Below, one piece after another: positions 25,401 to 34,772 of a stretch of DNA of 64,000 nucleotides. This DNA is from Afipia sp. (GTDB taxonomy: Bacteria > Pseudomonadota > Alphaproteobacteria > Rhizobiales > Xanthobacteraceae). Where the stretch lies: NCBI GenBank assembly GCA_017308595.1, contig JAFKER010000007.1, forward strand, positions 248,001 to 312,000, written 5' to 3'. The position numbers and the translations under genes were made by a program. The notes under the pieces were generated by a model, which saw nothing but the letters and a program-made list of their open reading frames with translations, was not told the DNA's origin and did not search any database. Positions within the stretch are counted from its first letter, which is position 1. Every line of letters begins with the position of its first letter.

Positions 25401-26468
25401 ATGGCCGACGACGATAAAGAATCCAAAACACAGGACCCCACGCAAAAACGTCTCGACGACGCGTTGGAAAAGGGCGATGTCGCCAAAAGTCAGGAGGTCA
25501 ACACCTGGTTCGTGATCGGCGCGTCCACGCTGCTGCTGTCGTCTTTTTCCGGATCGATCAGCAAGGGCATCGAGGTGCCGATGCGCAATCTCTTGATGAA
25601 CATGCATCAGATCCGCGTCGATGGTCCCGGCCTGCTGTCGCTGCTCAGCCAGATCGAACTGATGCTGATCGGCGTTCTCGGTGTGCCGCTGCTTCTGTTG
25701 CTGATCGCGGGCGTCGGCAGCAATCTGATCCAGCACCGGCTGGTGTTCTCGACCGATCCGCTGACGCCGAAGTTCAGTAAAATATCGCCCGCCGCCGGAT
25801 TTGCCCGCCTGTTCGGCAAGCAGGCTGGCGCGAACTTTCTCAAGGGCATCTTCAAGGTCTTGCTGGTCGGCGTGGTGATGTGCCTCGTGCTGTGGCCCGA
25901 GCGCCATCGTCTCGACGCGATGATCCGGTTCGATCCGATGTCGCTCCTGAATGTCACCAAGACGATCGCGATCCAGTTGATGGGAACGGTGGTGGCTGCG
26001 CTCGCGCTGGTCGCGGCGCTCGATTATCTGTTCCAGTACCGGCAGTGGTTCGAGCGGCAGAAGATGTCGCTGGAAGAGATCAAGGAAGAATACAAGCAAT
26101 CCGAAGGCGACCCGCACATCAAGGGCCGGATTCGGCAGCTTCGACACGCCCGTATGAAGAAGCGCATGATGGCAGCCGTGCCGACAGCTTCTGTGATCAT
26201 CACCAACCCGACGCACTATTCGGTGGCGCTGAAATACGATCGCGGCATGTCCGCGCCGATCTGCGTCGCCAAGGGCGTCGATCTGATGGCATTCAAGATC
26301 AGGGAAATCGCAACCGCCAATAACATTCCGATCGTTGAGAATGTGCCGCTGGCCCGCGCACTCCATGCGACAGTGGAGGTCGATGACGAAATCCCGGTCG
26401 AACACTACCATGCCGTTGCCGAAGTGATCGGTTACGTGATGCGCCTGCGGCGGGCGGGGCTGAACTGA
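25401..26468 (+). CDS. flhB: Flagellar export switch protein FlhB
   Basis: FlhB controls substrate switching of the export apparatus. The 355-residue product has four membrane helices (about 35-215). Its cytoplasmic domain holds the self-cleavage sequence NPTH at 269-272 (in IITNPTHYSVALKY), at the same residue number as in enteric FlhB. The N-terminal ESKTQDPTQKRLDDALEKGD segment is also typical. It ends the flgB operon; cckA follows after 150 bases. Confidence 0.98.
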   Translation: MADDDKESKTQDPTQKRLDDALEKGDVAKSQEVNTWFVIGASTLLLSSFSGSISKGIEVPMRNLLMNMHQIRVDGPGLLSLLSQIELMLIGVLGVPLLLLLIAGVGSNLIQHRLVFSTDPLTPKFSKISPAAGFARLFGKQAGANFLKGIFKVLLVGVVMCLVLWPERHRLDAMIRFDPMSLLNVTKTIAIQLMGTVVAALALVAALDYLFQYRQWFERQKMSLEEIKEEYKQSEGDPHIKGRIRQLRHARMKKRMMAAVPTASVIITNPTHYSVALKYDRGMSAPICVAKGVDLMAFKIREIATANNIPIVENVPLARALHATVEVDDEIPVEHYHAVAEVIGYVMRLRRAGLN

Positions 26469-26617
26469 TGGCCGATCTCCGGTTGACAAGACTGGTGTGG
26501 GCGTTGGCCGGGCCGTAATGTGCCTTGCGTAAATAGCCCCGATTCAGGCACTCAAAGGCCGGTAGACTGCAAAAATGACCTGCGCAGCCCTTGGGGAACA
26601 TGCGCGAGCAGGGTGCG

Positions 26618-29191
26618 ATGACAACCGACACGGACAACGAACTGCGTTCATCCTTCGCCGCCGTCCATGAGCCTGCGCGGCGGAGCGGGAGTATCCTGCT
26701 TGTGCTTCTGGTGGCGGGTGCGATCATCGCGGCGGCGGTTGCCTTCATGACCCTCGGGCGCAGCCAGGCGCAGCCTTATATTCTGGCGTTGCTGGCCCTG
26801 CTGGCCATGGTCGGGCTTTTCACACTGTTCGCCTTCGCGGCGGGTATCGTTCGTTTCGCCGACCGGCTTGCGGAAGACCCGGTGACGCGGCCGATTGCCG
26901 ATCATGCTTTCGATGGTCTGGCAGTGACGGATCCGCGCGGCCACATTGTTTATGCGAACACGGCCTATCTCGCGCTGACCGGCGCAACCGGTCCCAACGA
27001 CGTGCGGCCGGTGGAGCGTGTCTTTATCGGTAACCCCGATGTGTCCGAAGCGGTGTTTCGTCTGCTCAAGGCTGCACGCGAGGGCAAGCGTCAACAGGAA
27101 GAAGTCCGCGTTGCCGGTTCTGATGCCGCCCATGGCCGGTGGTTGCGGATGCGCGTGCGTCCGCTCGGAACCGAAAAGCGGCAGGCAAAATTCGCGGTCT
27201 GGTCGGTGGCCGACATCACACGCGACCGCGAGCGTCAGGAAGACGTGTTCCAGGAATTGCAGCATGCGATCGAATATCTCGATCATGCGCCATGCGGATT
27301 CTTCTCGGTCAATGCGCGTGGCGAACTCGTTTACGTCAACGCGACGCTCGCCAACTGGCTCGATTACGATCTGGCCGAGATCGGCTCCGGCGGGCTGAAG
27401 GTCGCCGACATCATGTCCGGCGACGGCGCGGCGCTTCTGACCTCGATTGTACCTGAACCGGGTGAGGTGAAGACCGAGGTGTTCGACCTCGATTTGCGTA
27501 TGCGCAACGGCAAGACCATGCCGGTCCGGCTCTACCACAAGCTCGCGTTCGGCGCCGACGGTGCACCCGGCGCATCGCGAACGCTGGTGATCAACCGCGC
27601 GCGCGACGATCATTCCGATCCGCAGCGCGCCGCGGAAGTGCGCTTTATGCGCTTCTTCGATCACACGCCGATGGCGATCGCGACGGTGGACAAGACGGGC
27701 AACATCGTCCGTGCCAACGCGCGCTTTGCGAAGCTCACTCAAAGTCTTTCCCCGGCCGGGACGGCGAGCAAATCGATCTTCGCGGTGGTGCATGAGCGCG
27801 ACCGTGCGGGACTGGTCGCCGCCATCGACAAGGCTGCCGACGGGCAGGGCGATATTCCGCCCGTCGAGGCGGCGCTGGACAGCGCCAAGGAGCGCTGGGG
27901 GCAGTTCTTCGTCACGTCGGTAGAACATGACGCACGCGATGCCGAGGCGGCCATCGTGTACCTGCTCGATACCACCGAGAAGCGCACGCTCGAGAACAGC
28001 TTCGCGCAATCGCAGAAGATGCAGGCGGTGGGCCAGCTTGCAGGCGGTATCGCCCACGACTTCAACAATGTGCTGTCCGCCATCATGATGGCGAACGACT
28101 TCCTGCTGAACGCGCACAAGCCGACCGATCCGTCGTTCCAGGACATTATGCAGATCAAGCAGAATGCCAACCGCGCCGCGGCGCTGGTCCGGCAACTGCT
28201 GGCATTCTCGCGCAAGCAGACGCTGCGTCCGCAGGTGCTCGACATCGGCGACGTGCTGTCCGACGTCAACGTGCTGCTGAAGCGGCTGGTCGGCGAGAAG
28301 GTGAAGCCGGAATTTGTCTACGGCCGCGATCTCTGGCCGGTGAAGGCGGACCTCTCGCAATTCGAGCAGGTGATCGTCAATCTCGCGGTGAATGCGCGAG
28401 ACGCGATGCCCGAAGGCGGTAAACTGACGGTGCGCACTGCCAACATGACCGCGAAGGAAGTCGAGCGCGGCGACTTCAAGGGCATGCCGGCGGCGGACTA
28501 TGTCTGCGTCGAGGTGACGGATACGGGCACCGGCATTCCTGCCGATATCGTCGATAAGATTTTCGAACCGTTCTTCTCGACCAAGGAAGTTGGCAAGGGC
28601 ACTGGCCTCGGGCTCTCCACGGTCTACGGCATCGTCAAGCAGACGGGCGGCTTCATCTATGTCGACTCGGTTCAGGGCAAGGGCACCACGTTCCGGATTT
28701 TCCTGCCACGGCATTTCCCCGAAGCCGAGAAGGTTCCGGAAGTTGCCGCAGCGGTCTCTGGAGGCACGCCTGCTGTTGTCGAAGCGCCGGCCAAGCCGAA
28801 GGCGCCGGACCTCACCGGGCATGGCACGATCCTGCTGGTCGAGGACGAGGATGGGCTGCGCTCGCTCAACGCGCGGGGCCTGCGCTCGCGCGGTTATACG
28901 GTGATCGAGGCGGAGAACGGTCTCGATGCACTGGAAGCTCTTGAGCGCGAGGAGGGGGCTGTCGATCTTGTCGTCTCCGACGTGGTGATGCCGGAAATGG
29001 ATGGTCCGACCATGCTCACCGAGATGCGCAAGCGCAATCCGGACCTGCGGATCATCTTTGTGTCGGGCTATGCCGAGGACGCTTTCGAGAAGAGCCTGCC
29101 GGAAGGCCAGCAGTTCAACTTCCTGCCCAAACCCTTCACCCTGAGCCAGCTTGTCGCAGCGGTGAAAGAGACCATGACGGCGGCGTCATAA
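26618..29191 (+). CDS. cckA: Cell-cycle hybrid histidine kinase CckA
   Basis: CckA phosphorylates ChpT and thereby CtrA and CpdR, controlling cell-cycle and flagellar gene timing. The product of about 857 residues has two N-terminal membrane helices (about 22-75) and PAS-like domains (about 100-440). The HisKA segment GGIAHDFNN has the phospho-acceptor His near 480. The ATPase domain has [14 protein letters not shown] and [12 protein letters not shown], and the C-terminal receiver domain has its Asp near 788 ([13 protein letters not shown]). ATG at 26618 is chosen; ATG at 26600 and TTG at 26591 are in frame. Confidence 0.95.
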   Translation: MTTDTDNELRSSFAAVHEPARRSGSILLVLLVAGAIIAAAVAFMTLGRSQAQPYILALLALLAMVGLFTLFAFAAGIVRFADRLAEDPVTRPIADHAFDGLAVTDPRGHIVYANTAYLALTGATGPNDVRPVERVFIGNPDVSEAVFRLLKAAREGKRQQEEVRVAGSDAAHGRWLRMRVRPLGTEKRQAKFAVWSVADITRDRERQEDVFQELQHAIEYLDHAPCGFFSVNARGELVYVNATLANWLDYDLAEIGSGGLKVADIMSGDGAALLTSIVPEPGEVKTEVFDLDLRMRNGKTMPVRLYHKLAFGADGAPGASRTLVINRARDDHSDPQRAAEVRFMRFFDHTPMAIATVDKTGNIVRANARFAKLTQSLSPAGTASKSIFAVVHERDRAGLVAAIDKAADGQGDIPPVEAALDSAKERWGQFFVTSVEHDARDAEAAIVYLLDTTEKRTLENSFAQSQKMQAVGQLAGGIAHDFNNVLSAIMMANDFLLNAHKPTDPSFQDIMQIKQNANRAAALVRQLLAFSRKQTLRPQVLDIGDVLSDVNVLLKRLVGEKVKPEFVYGRDLWPVKADLSQFEQVIVNLAVNARDAMPEGGKLTVRTANMTAKEVERGDFKGMPAADYVCVEVTDTGTGIPADIVDKIFEPFFSTKEVGKGTGLGLSTVYGIVKQTGGFIYVDSVQGKGTTFRIFLPRHFPEAEKVPEVAAAVSGGTPAVVEAPAKPKAPDLTGHGTILLVEDEDGLRSLNARGLRSRGYTVIEAENGLDALEALEREEGAVDLVVSDVVMPEMDGPTMLTEMRKRNPDLRIIFVSGYAEDAFEKSLPEGQQFNFLPKPFTLSQLVAAVKETMTAAS

Positions 29192-29338
29192 TCTGGGCAC
29201 GTTTCGGGTTATCCCCGCGACCGAGGGCCGCAGGCGCTATCGTACCTATCCGCTTCCCTTATCCCGTCACGCTGCCCATGTATTGCAGGTCCCCTTTGCC
29301 GGGGATCAATGCCCCTTGAGGGCCGAGAGGGAACAGAC

Positions 29339-30301
29339 ATGATTTCGCAGCGCTTGCGCTCACTCATCAAAACGCTTGCCGTGGTTATGGCCGTCGCCAT
29401 GCCGCTGGCCGTGACCATTTCATCGTCGGTTGAAGCGCGCCCGGGTGGCGGCGGCAGCCGCGGTTCGCGCACATTCTCTGCGCCGCGAACCACGCCGACT
29501 GCGCCGAATGCCGCGCAGCCGCTGAACCGCACCATGACCCAGCCCGGCACGAAGGCTCCGGCAACCGCACCTGCGGGCGGCTTCTTCAATCGCCCGGGTA
29601 TGGGCATGCTGGGCGGTCTCGCCGCCGGCTTCCTCGGCGCTGGTCTGCTCGGCATGCTGTTCGGCGGCGGCCTCTTCAGCGGCCTCGGCGGCCTGTCGTC
29701 GATCATCGGCCTCATGCTTCAGCTCGTGCTGATCTATTTCGTTGTACGCTTCGTCATGTCGTGGTGGCAGCGCCGCAACGCATCGTCCTATGCCCATGCA
29801 TCGGCAGCCCCCGGTCAGGCTCCGCAGCAGGATCAGGGCTCGATGGCCAATGCGCGTTCGGGCTTCGGCTTTGGTCTTGGCGGTGGGTCGAACGACGCAC
29901 CGCTCGAGATCAAGCCGGACGACTACGACACGTTCGAACGGCTGCTCGGCGAAGTTCAGACCGCGTGGTCGAACGAGGACATCGGCAAGCTGCACACGCT
30001 GGCGACGCCGGAAATGGTTTCGTATTTCACCGAGGATCTCAACGCGAACAAGGAACGCGGCGTGATCAACAAGGTATCGGACGTCAAGCTGCTGCAGGGT
30101 GACCTCGCAGAAGCCTGGCGCGAGGGACCGACCGATTACGCGACAGTGGCCCTGCGCTACAGCCTGATCGACAAGACCATCGAGCGTGCCACCGGCAAGA
30201 TCACCGAGGGCAGCGACGCGCCGCAGGAAGTCACCGATGTCTGGACGTTCGTGCGGCGTCCCGGCAGCCAGTGGGAACTTTCGGCGATCCAGCCCACCTG
30301 A
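29339..30301 (+). CDS. Tim44-domain membrane protein
   Basis: The 320-residue product has an N-terminal signal or membrane segment (about 10-32, ending SSSVEARPGGGG) and a disordered Ser/Thr/Pro region. A glycine-rich double membrane stretch follows (about 80-130), then a C-terminal Tim44-like domain (about 195-318) with DYDTFERLLGEVQTAWSNED and TPEMVSYFTEDLNANKERG. The domain is related to the NTF2-like fold of mitochondrial Tim44 and is found in many alphaproteobacteria; its role is unclear. ATG at 29339 follows GAGAGGGAACAG. A terminator ends the unit. Confidence 0.88.
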   Translation: MISQRLRSLIKTLAVVMAVAMPLAVTISSSVEARPGGGGSRGSRTFSAPRTTPTAPNAAQPLNRTMTQPGTKAPATAPAGGFFNRPGMGMLGGLAAGFLGAGLLGMLFGGGLFSGLGGLSSIIGLMLQLVLIYFVVRFVMSWWQRRNASSYAHASAAPGQAPQQDQGSMANARSGFGFGLGGGSNDAPLEIKPDDYDTFERLLGEVQTAWSNEDIGKLHTLATPEMVSYFTEDLNANKERGVINKVSDVKLLQGDLAEAWREGPTDYATVALRYSLIDKTIERATGKITEGSDAPQEVTDVWTFVRRPGSQWELSAIQPT

Positions 30302-30324
30302 TTGCCCTGAGGGCCGATCTGATG

Positions 30325-30357
30325 AAAAGGCGTCGCGCTTGCGCGGCGCCTTTTTGT
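30325..30357 (+). terminator. Rho-independent terminator after the Tim44-like gene
   Basis: AAAAGGCGTCGCGC and GCGCGGCGCCTTTTT form a long GC-rich stem with a T run, 25 bases past the stop codon. Confidence 0.85.
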
Positions 30358-30469
30358 TTGCGCGGGTCATCATGACTTCCCGGAATAGATCGCAGCATCG
30401 TGTGTTGATGTTCTGCATCCGTGCGTGCATCACCGCGGGATAGTTCAAAAAGACTTCAGGGAGAGACGA

Positions 30470-31132
30470 ATGTTCAAGGGCACCATCATTGCTGCGCCGC
30501 TTCTGTTTCTCGCCGCGCTTCCCGTTCAGGCGCAGCAGGCGAATATGACTTTCTTCATCACCAGCACGCCGATCGGCAACGGCGGAAACCTCGGCGGCCT
30601 CGCCGGCGCTGACAACCAGTGCCAGACACTGGCGCAGGCCGCGGGTGCCGGTGCTCCCAAAGTCTGGCGTGCGTATCTTTCCACGCAGGGCGCCGACGGC
30701 AAGCCCGCGGTCAATGCGCGCGACCGGATCGGGAAGGGGCCATGGACCAACGCCAAGGGCGACGTTGTCGCAAAAGACGTTGCCGATCTTCACGGCCCCA
30801 ATGCGCTGACCAAACAGTCCGCGCTGAACGAAAAGGGCGAGGTGATCAACGGCCGCGGCGATCAGCCGAACCGCCATGACATTCTCACGGGTTCGCAGCC
30901 CGACGGCACGGCGTTTGCGGCAGGCGACGACAAGACCTGCAAGAACTGGACGAGCAGCACGCAAGGCTCGGCCGTTGTCGGCCATTCCGACCGGATCGGC
31001 TTGCGCGATGACGATGCGTCGAAATCGTGGAATTCGTCCCACGGCTCGCGCGGCCCGGAGGGCGGATGCTCGCAGACTGATCTGCGAAGCACCGGCGGCG
31101 ACGGCCTGTTGTATTGTTTCGCATCGAACTGA
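30470..31132 (+). CDS. Secreted lectin-like protein
   Basis: The 220-residue product has a signal peptide (cleaved near VQAQQA). The mature domain has paired cysteines and Trp/Asn/Gly-rich loops: FFITSTPIGNGGNLGGLAGA, DNQCQTLAQAAG, KTCKNWTSS, GGCSQTDLRSTGGDGLLYCF. This resembles C-type-lectin or endostatin-like folds, and similar rhizobial proteins are labelled lectins, as I recall. The ligand is unknown. ATG at 30470 follows AGGGAGAGACG and gives a good signal sequence. Confidence 0.8.
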   Translation: MFKGTIIAAPLLFLAALPVQAQQANMTFFITSTPIGNGGNLGGLAGADNQCQTLAQAAGAGAPKVWRAYLSTQGADGKPAVNARDRIGKGPWTNAKGDVVAKDVADLHGPNALTKQSALNEKGEVINGRGDQPNRHDILTGSQPDGTAFAAGDDKTCKNWTSSTQGSAVVGHSDRIGLRDDDASKSWNSSHGSRGPEGGCSQTDLRSTGGDGLLYCFASN

Positions 31133-31204
31133 TTGCTGTTCGCTGCGTTGTTCTTCCGTCTTCGGCGCGGAGCATTTCCGCGCCGAATGCGTTTGTGAGG
31201 TCCC

Positions 31205-31912
31205 ATGCGGTACGAACTCTATTACTGGCCAACCATTCAGGGGCGCGGTGAATATGTTCGCCTCGCACTTGAAGAGGCGGGTGCCGATTACATCGATGTC
31301 GCCAGAAGCGGCAACGGCGTGGGCAAGATGATGAAGATGATGGAGGCGGCGAAGGGAGCGCCGCCCTTCGCGCCGCCATTTCTCAAAGCCGGCAAGCTCG
31401 TGATCGGGCAGACCGCGAACATCCTGCTGTATCTTGGGCCGCGTGTTGGCCTTGCGCCGAAGGCAGAAGCGCCGCGCCTGTGGGTGCATCAGCTTCAACT
31501 GACCATCGCGGATCTTGTCGACGAGATTCACGACACGCATCATCCGCTCGGAACGTCGCTCTACTATGAAGACCAGCGCCCTGCGGCGAAGCGGCGCGCG
31601 CGCGAGTTCTGGCATGCGCGCGTGCCCAAATTTCTCGGCTACTTCGAGCGGCTGATCGGCGCGAGCGGCGGCCCGTATCTCAATGGCCGCAGGGTTTGCT
31701 ATGCGGATCTGTCCCTGTTTCAGATTATCGAAGGACTGCGCTACGCTTTTCCCAACCACATGAAACGCTTCGAGCGAAAGGTGCCAAATCTGATCGCTCT
31801 GCACGACAAGGTCGCATTGCGGCCGAATATCAAGGCGTATCTGGCGAGCGAGCGTCGCATTCCCTTCAACGATGACGGCATTTTCCGGCACTATCCGGTG
31901 CTGGATCGCTAA
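31205..31912 (+). CDS. Glutathione S-transferase family protein
   Basis: The 235-residue product begins MRYELYYWPTIQGRGEYVRL, the thioredoxin-fold start of a GST. It contains QTANILLYLG at the glutathione-binding turn and an all-helical C-terminal domain with LNGRRVCYADLSLFQIIEGL, the N-capping and folding motif. The order of YYWP and IQGRGE recalls sigma- or alpha-like glutathione transferases. Its substrate is unknown. No operon partner is obvious. Confidence 0.9.
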   Translation: MRYELYYWPTIQGRGEYVRLALEEAGADYIDVARSGNGVGKMMKMMEAAKGAPPFAPPFLKAGKLVIGQTANILLYLGPRVGLAPKAEAPRLWVHQLQLTIADLVDEIHDTHHPLGTSLYYEDQRPAAKRRAREFWHARVPKFLGYFERLIGASGGPYLNGRRVCYADLSLFQIIEGLRYAFPNHMKRFERKVPNLIALHDKVALRPNIKAYLASERRIPFNDDGIFRHYPVLDR

Positions 31913-32007
31913 GGCACGTCCGCTGAATGTGATCGCCTGCGCCTTGACATCGCTTGCCTGAAGCGCTCGTTGAATGCGCGTATCATCGCCATTTTCCGGA
32001 GTGTCCC

Positions 32008-32418
32008 ATGAAGATCACGCCGTCCGGCTCCGTGCCGACCAAGCGCGCGCCCGCATCCTATTTCACCGGTACGGTGTGGCAGGACCCGGTGGTTGAGACG
32101 CCGGCCCCGGCGCGGCTGAATGCGACCCGCGTGACGTTCGAGCCCGGCGCACGCACCGCATGGCACACGCATCCCGTCGGTCAGACGCTTTACGTGCTCG
32201 CGGGCACGGGCCGCGTGCAGACAGACGGCGGGCCGGTGCTGGAGATTCATCCCGGCGACGTCGTGTGGATTCCGCCGGGCGAAAAGCACTGGCATGGCGC
32301 GGGGCCGGCGACGATGATGACCCATCTGGCGATGCAGGAGTCCGACGACAGCGGCAGCTTCGCGACCTGGCTTGAGCATGTGACCGATGCGCAATATGCG
32401 GTGCCGCCGTCGAAATGA
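32008..32418 (+). CDS. Small cupin-domain protein
   Basis: The 136-residue product is a single cupin barrel. Motif 1 is FEPGARTAWHTHPVGQTLYV, with a HTH pair and following residues that can bind a metal. Motif 2 is HPGDVVWIPPGEKHWHGAG, with a final His. Proteins of this length include carboxymuconolactone-decarboxylase-linked cupins and quercetinase-like enzymes; the substrate is not evident. ATG at 32008 is chosen since the upstream extension is not cupin-like. Confidence 0.88.
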   Translation: MKITPSGSVPTKRAPASYFTGTVWQDPVVETPAPARLNATRVTFEPGARTAWHTHPVGQTLYVLAGTGRVQTDGGPVLEIHPGDVVWIPPGEKHWHGAGPATMMTHLAMQESDDSGSFATWLEHVTDAQYAVPPSK

Positions 32419-32588
32419 TCGGGACGGTATGTCCCGCTTGCGATTCACCGGGCGGTATCATGCAGCGGCGCGGTTCCATTGGGCTGCCGGAAACGGTTGA
32501 AGGTTCCCGAAGTTCCTGATTCGCCGCAATGCTGTCGCATTCGCCCTGTCTGTTCATGAGATATTCACATTCGAAAGCAGGAGGATCG

Positions 32589-32936
32589 ATGCGCATCATC
32601 ACCCCCGCCATCTACGCAGCTCTGCTCGGTGGAGCGATCTATCTTGCCATTGCGCAGAATCCGCTGCCGAATGCCGTCGCATCGGTTTCGCCCGAGGGCA
32701 CCAAGATCGCCTATGCGGTGCCGACCGACAGCAAGTCGCCGCCGGTCATGCGGGTGGGCAAGCGTGAAACCTGCCGTCAGGCGGTGACGGCGAAGCATCT
32801 GTCCCGTCATCAGGCCCGCGATCACATGCAGCTTTGCGTCGCGCAGGCGCGCGTCGAATGTCTCAAGCAGGCCATCGACCAGAAGCTGCGCGGTTCGGCT
32901 CGCCGCGTCTATGTGAAGAGCTGTGTCGCCGCCTGA
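32589..32936 (+). CDS. Hypothetical exported or membrane-anchored protein
   Basis: The 115-residue product has a hydrophobic N-terminus (ITPAIYAALLGGAIYLAIA) that can be a signal or an anchor, then a basic soluble part. That part has four cysteines (ETCRQAVTAK, MQLCVAQARVECLKQA, VKSCVAA) which may pair in the periplasm. No family recognised. AGGAGGATCG precedes ATG at 32589. It is convergent with the next small reverse gene. Confidence 0.75.
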   Translation: MRIITPAIYAALLGGAIYLAIAQNPLPNAVASVSPEGTKIAYAVPTDSKSPPVMRVGKRETCRQAVTAKHLSRHQARDHMQLCVAQARVECLKQAIDQKLRGSARRVYVKSCVAA

Positions 32937-32942
32937 GCGCGG

Positions 32943-33128
32943 CTAGCCTGCGCGCAGCAGCTGTGTCGAACCCTGGACGCTCATCGTCCGGGTTTTTTTC
33001 TTTTCCTGCGCCATGCGCTCGGCAAGTTCGACGATCTTCAGGCGTCCCTGCATGTTGGGAATGGATTTGAAAGCGGCGAGCAAACGCTGCGCTTCCTCGT
33101 CCGATGTCACCAGTATATCCCTGAACAT
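32943..33128 (-). CDS. Small hypothetical protein
   Basis: The 61-residue soluble protein starts MFRDILVTSDEEAQRLLAAF and continues with helical KIVELAERMAQEKKKTRT. AGAGGCGGAT just before the ATG is a good ribosome site, which is the main support for it being real. Its function is unknown. Confidence 0.6.
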   Translation of the reverse strand: MFRDILVTSDEEAQRLLAAFKSIPNMQGRLKIVELAERMAQEKKKTRTMSVQGSTQLLRAG

Positions 33129-33344
33129 ATCCGCCTCTGCGACTTGCGCGTCTCTAGGTTGAGCCGTGTCTTAGTTGCGGGACGTTATCATTCGGTTCAT
33201 GCGCCGATGTGACCGTTTGAAAAGGGTGGTGGCGTGGTTAAGCAGGCGTAAGCGGGGAGGCTCTTCCGGGCTTCACGTCGTCTCCTTGATCTCTCTCCGG
33301 TTGTTCCGGCCAACGGATCGGCGCAAAGCGCTGTCCGATGACAG

Positions 33345-33470
33345 GCTCCGGCCGGGACCCATACTCCCTGAGCCATCAGTTCAGGATAGATGTCGGAGCA
33401 ATCTTCTCGTCATCACCAAAGCCGGTGGTTATGGGTCCCCGCCTGCGCGGGGACGACGATTGGAGTCGTT
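33345..33470. repeat. Paired REP-like palindromes
   Basis: CCGGCCGGGACCCATA on the left and TATGGGTCCCCGCCTGCGCG with GGGGACGACG on the right face each other. The same paired layout occurs at 59921-60059. Confidence 0.75.
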
Positions 33471-33479
33471 GCTGCGATA

Positions 33480-34085
33480 TGCGCAACCTCCGCATCCTGA
33501 TTCAATTTTCAAACAGCTCGCACGTTCAGATGTGCGCCATCGCCCCTGTTGTTGTGACGGCGCGGGGGCGCCCGAAGCTCTTTTCGTTTCGCCATCGCGC
33601 ACCTGGGGCTTGCCCCATTTGCGCTACGCCCGATGAGGGCGCGCGGAACGCCGGATGCGCGAGCGCATCCGCAGCCCCGTGTGCAAAGTGAAAAGCACAC
33701 GAGCAAGTCGCCACGGTCACGCCGCGTCACCCGGCGTTCCGCACGCAATGGTTGGAACGGCTTGCCGCGCGAAAACCCCCGACGACCGGCCCTGAGGTGA
33801 TCATCGCTGCAGGGGACTGACGCGCCGCCACTCTCCCTCTGTACGAGGAGAAAGCCTTGACGCTGCCCCATGGTGCCAGGCGAGGCACCGGGATATCGCG
33901 TTCTGGGCCGTCCGCGAACGGCGTGGTCGTCAGCGTGGGCCGAATAAAAAAGCGCTGCTCTTTTTCAAGAGTGCGCCCGATCATCCGGCTCGCGCATCGA
34001 ACACCGCTCGCGGCCACCGCATCCCGCCCCGCGTCTCGTGACGATCGCGAAACGCCCCTCATCAACGGGGCGGGATACAAAGAAT
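33480..34085. repeat. Structured repeat-like intergenic element
   Basis: This block has several perfect inverted repeats. A 12-bp outer stem pairs 33643-33654 with 33731-33742 and encloses two hairpins, ATGCGC/GCGCAT (33655-33668) and CGTGTGC/GCACACG (33678-33701). A hairpin GGTGCC/GGCACC lies at 33872-33889, and ATCCCGCCCCG pairs with CGGGGCGGGAT at 34021-34076. I recall similar blocks in intergenic DNA of related genomes; this could not be checked. The block edges are approximate. Confidence 0.5.
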
Positions 34086-34125
34086 ATATTCCTATTTCAG
34101 GGTAATGTCAACTCGGGCTTGTCTC

Positions 34126-34151
34126 CCCGGATTACGCTTCGCTTCATCCGG
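34126..34151. repeat. REP-like palindrome
   Basis: CCCCGGAT and ATCCGGG flank TACGCTTCGCTTC, a common form of alphaproteobacterial intergenic palindrome. Confidence 0.7.
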
Positions 34152-34251
34152 GCTACGTTCACTGGAAAACGGGTTTGCGTTCTTTCTTAGCGAGACATGG
34201 ATTCGGACTCGAGAAAAGATCGAAGTACTTAAGTGGTGGTGGTAACTCACA

Positions 34252-34335
34252 CACACACCCTTATCGCGCGACATCGTTATGCATACGCCGGTCTTGGCGG
34301 CGGTGCAGTGGATGTCGAGCTTGCGGTAGCGTGGG
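34252..34335 (-). pseudogene. 3'-end fragment copied from the secreted-protein gene at 34773
   Basis: These 84 bases align without gaps to 34774-34857, the last 27 codons of the gene at 34773-35249, with about ten mismatches. On the reverse strand it reads to the same end, TMSRDKGV against TMSREKGV. The upstream part of the gene is missing and an unrelated gene (34339-34725) stands there instead. Confidence 0.75.
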
Positions 34336-34338
34336 TCC

Positions 34339-34725
34339 TTATCTCACGGTGATAAAGAACGATGCGCGCCGCGCCTGTCCGCCGGGGAAATACACTTCGA
34401 AGGCTGCCGCATCCGTTCCGGTGTAGCCACGTTGTGAAACATAACGAATGACAACGCCGGGTACGCGACGTTTATTGCAGGTGCTTCTGACGTTGTTCTG
34501 CGGAAAATTCGGAAACACGGATGTATGGGTGATAGTCATACGGCCGTGTTCGGGAGATTGCGTCGGCCGCACGACCGGCCGTCCCGCCGCGCTGCAATCC
34601 GGATTGGTTGAATAGACCTGGAGCAACAAGATGGGTGAGCCGCTTGCTGCAATCTTCGAAATTTGGGCGGAGGCGGGATGGGATAGCAGGAGACATAAGG
34701 CTACGAGGACAAAGCGCATTGTCAT
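34339..34725 (-). CDS. Secreted hypothetical protein
   Basis: The 128-residue product has a signal peptide (MTMRFVLVALCLLLSHPASA) and a beta-rich mature part with two cysteines (NPDCSAAG, STCNKRRVPG) and aromatic residues in VVIRYVSQRGYTGTDAAAFE. No family recognised. GGAAAAGA precedes the first ATG, and a second ATG two codons later is possible. It stands between the gene fragment at 34252 and the complete copy at 34773. Confidence 0.7.
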   Translation of the reverse strand: MTMRFVLVALCLLLSHPASAQISKIAASGSPILLLQVYSTNPDCSAAGRPVVRPTQSPEHGRMTITHTSVFPNFPQNNVRSTCNKRRVPGVVIRYVSQRGYTGTDAAAFEVYFPGGQARRASFFITVR

Positions 34726-34772
34726 TCTTTTCCAGAAAACTCAGAATTATGAGATGTGGTCGAAATTTTTCC

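Larger units (their letters stand above)
33129..34251. other. Gene-poor stretch with a REP pair and a structured repeat-like element
   Basis: I see no convincing gene in these 1.1 kb; the open frames present lack family features, ribosome sites or coherent composition. The left part (to about 33345) shows nothing recognisable. Then come a REP pair (33345-33470), a roughly 600-base structured block (33480-34085) and a further palindrome (34126-34151). Confidence 0.6.

Noticed and set aside
24549..26489. Reverse open frame of 646 codons
   Set aside because: It is antisense to fliR and flhB, with Gln/His/Arg-rich low-information sequence.
26648..28822. Reverse open frame of 724 codons
   Set aside because: It is wholly antisense to cckA and has no recognisable domain.
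29420..31891. Reverse open frame of 823 codons
   Set aside because: It is antisense to the Tim44-like, lectin-like and GST genes and has the Arg/His-rich composition expected from high-G+C antisense frames.
33480..34085. Several 60- to 150-codon frames in the structured block
   Set aside because: They lie over the perfect hairpins and have no coherent protein features on either strand.
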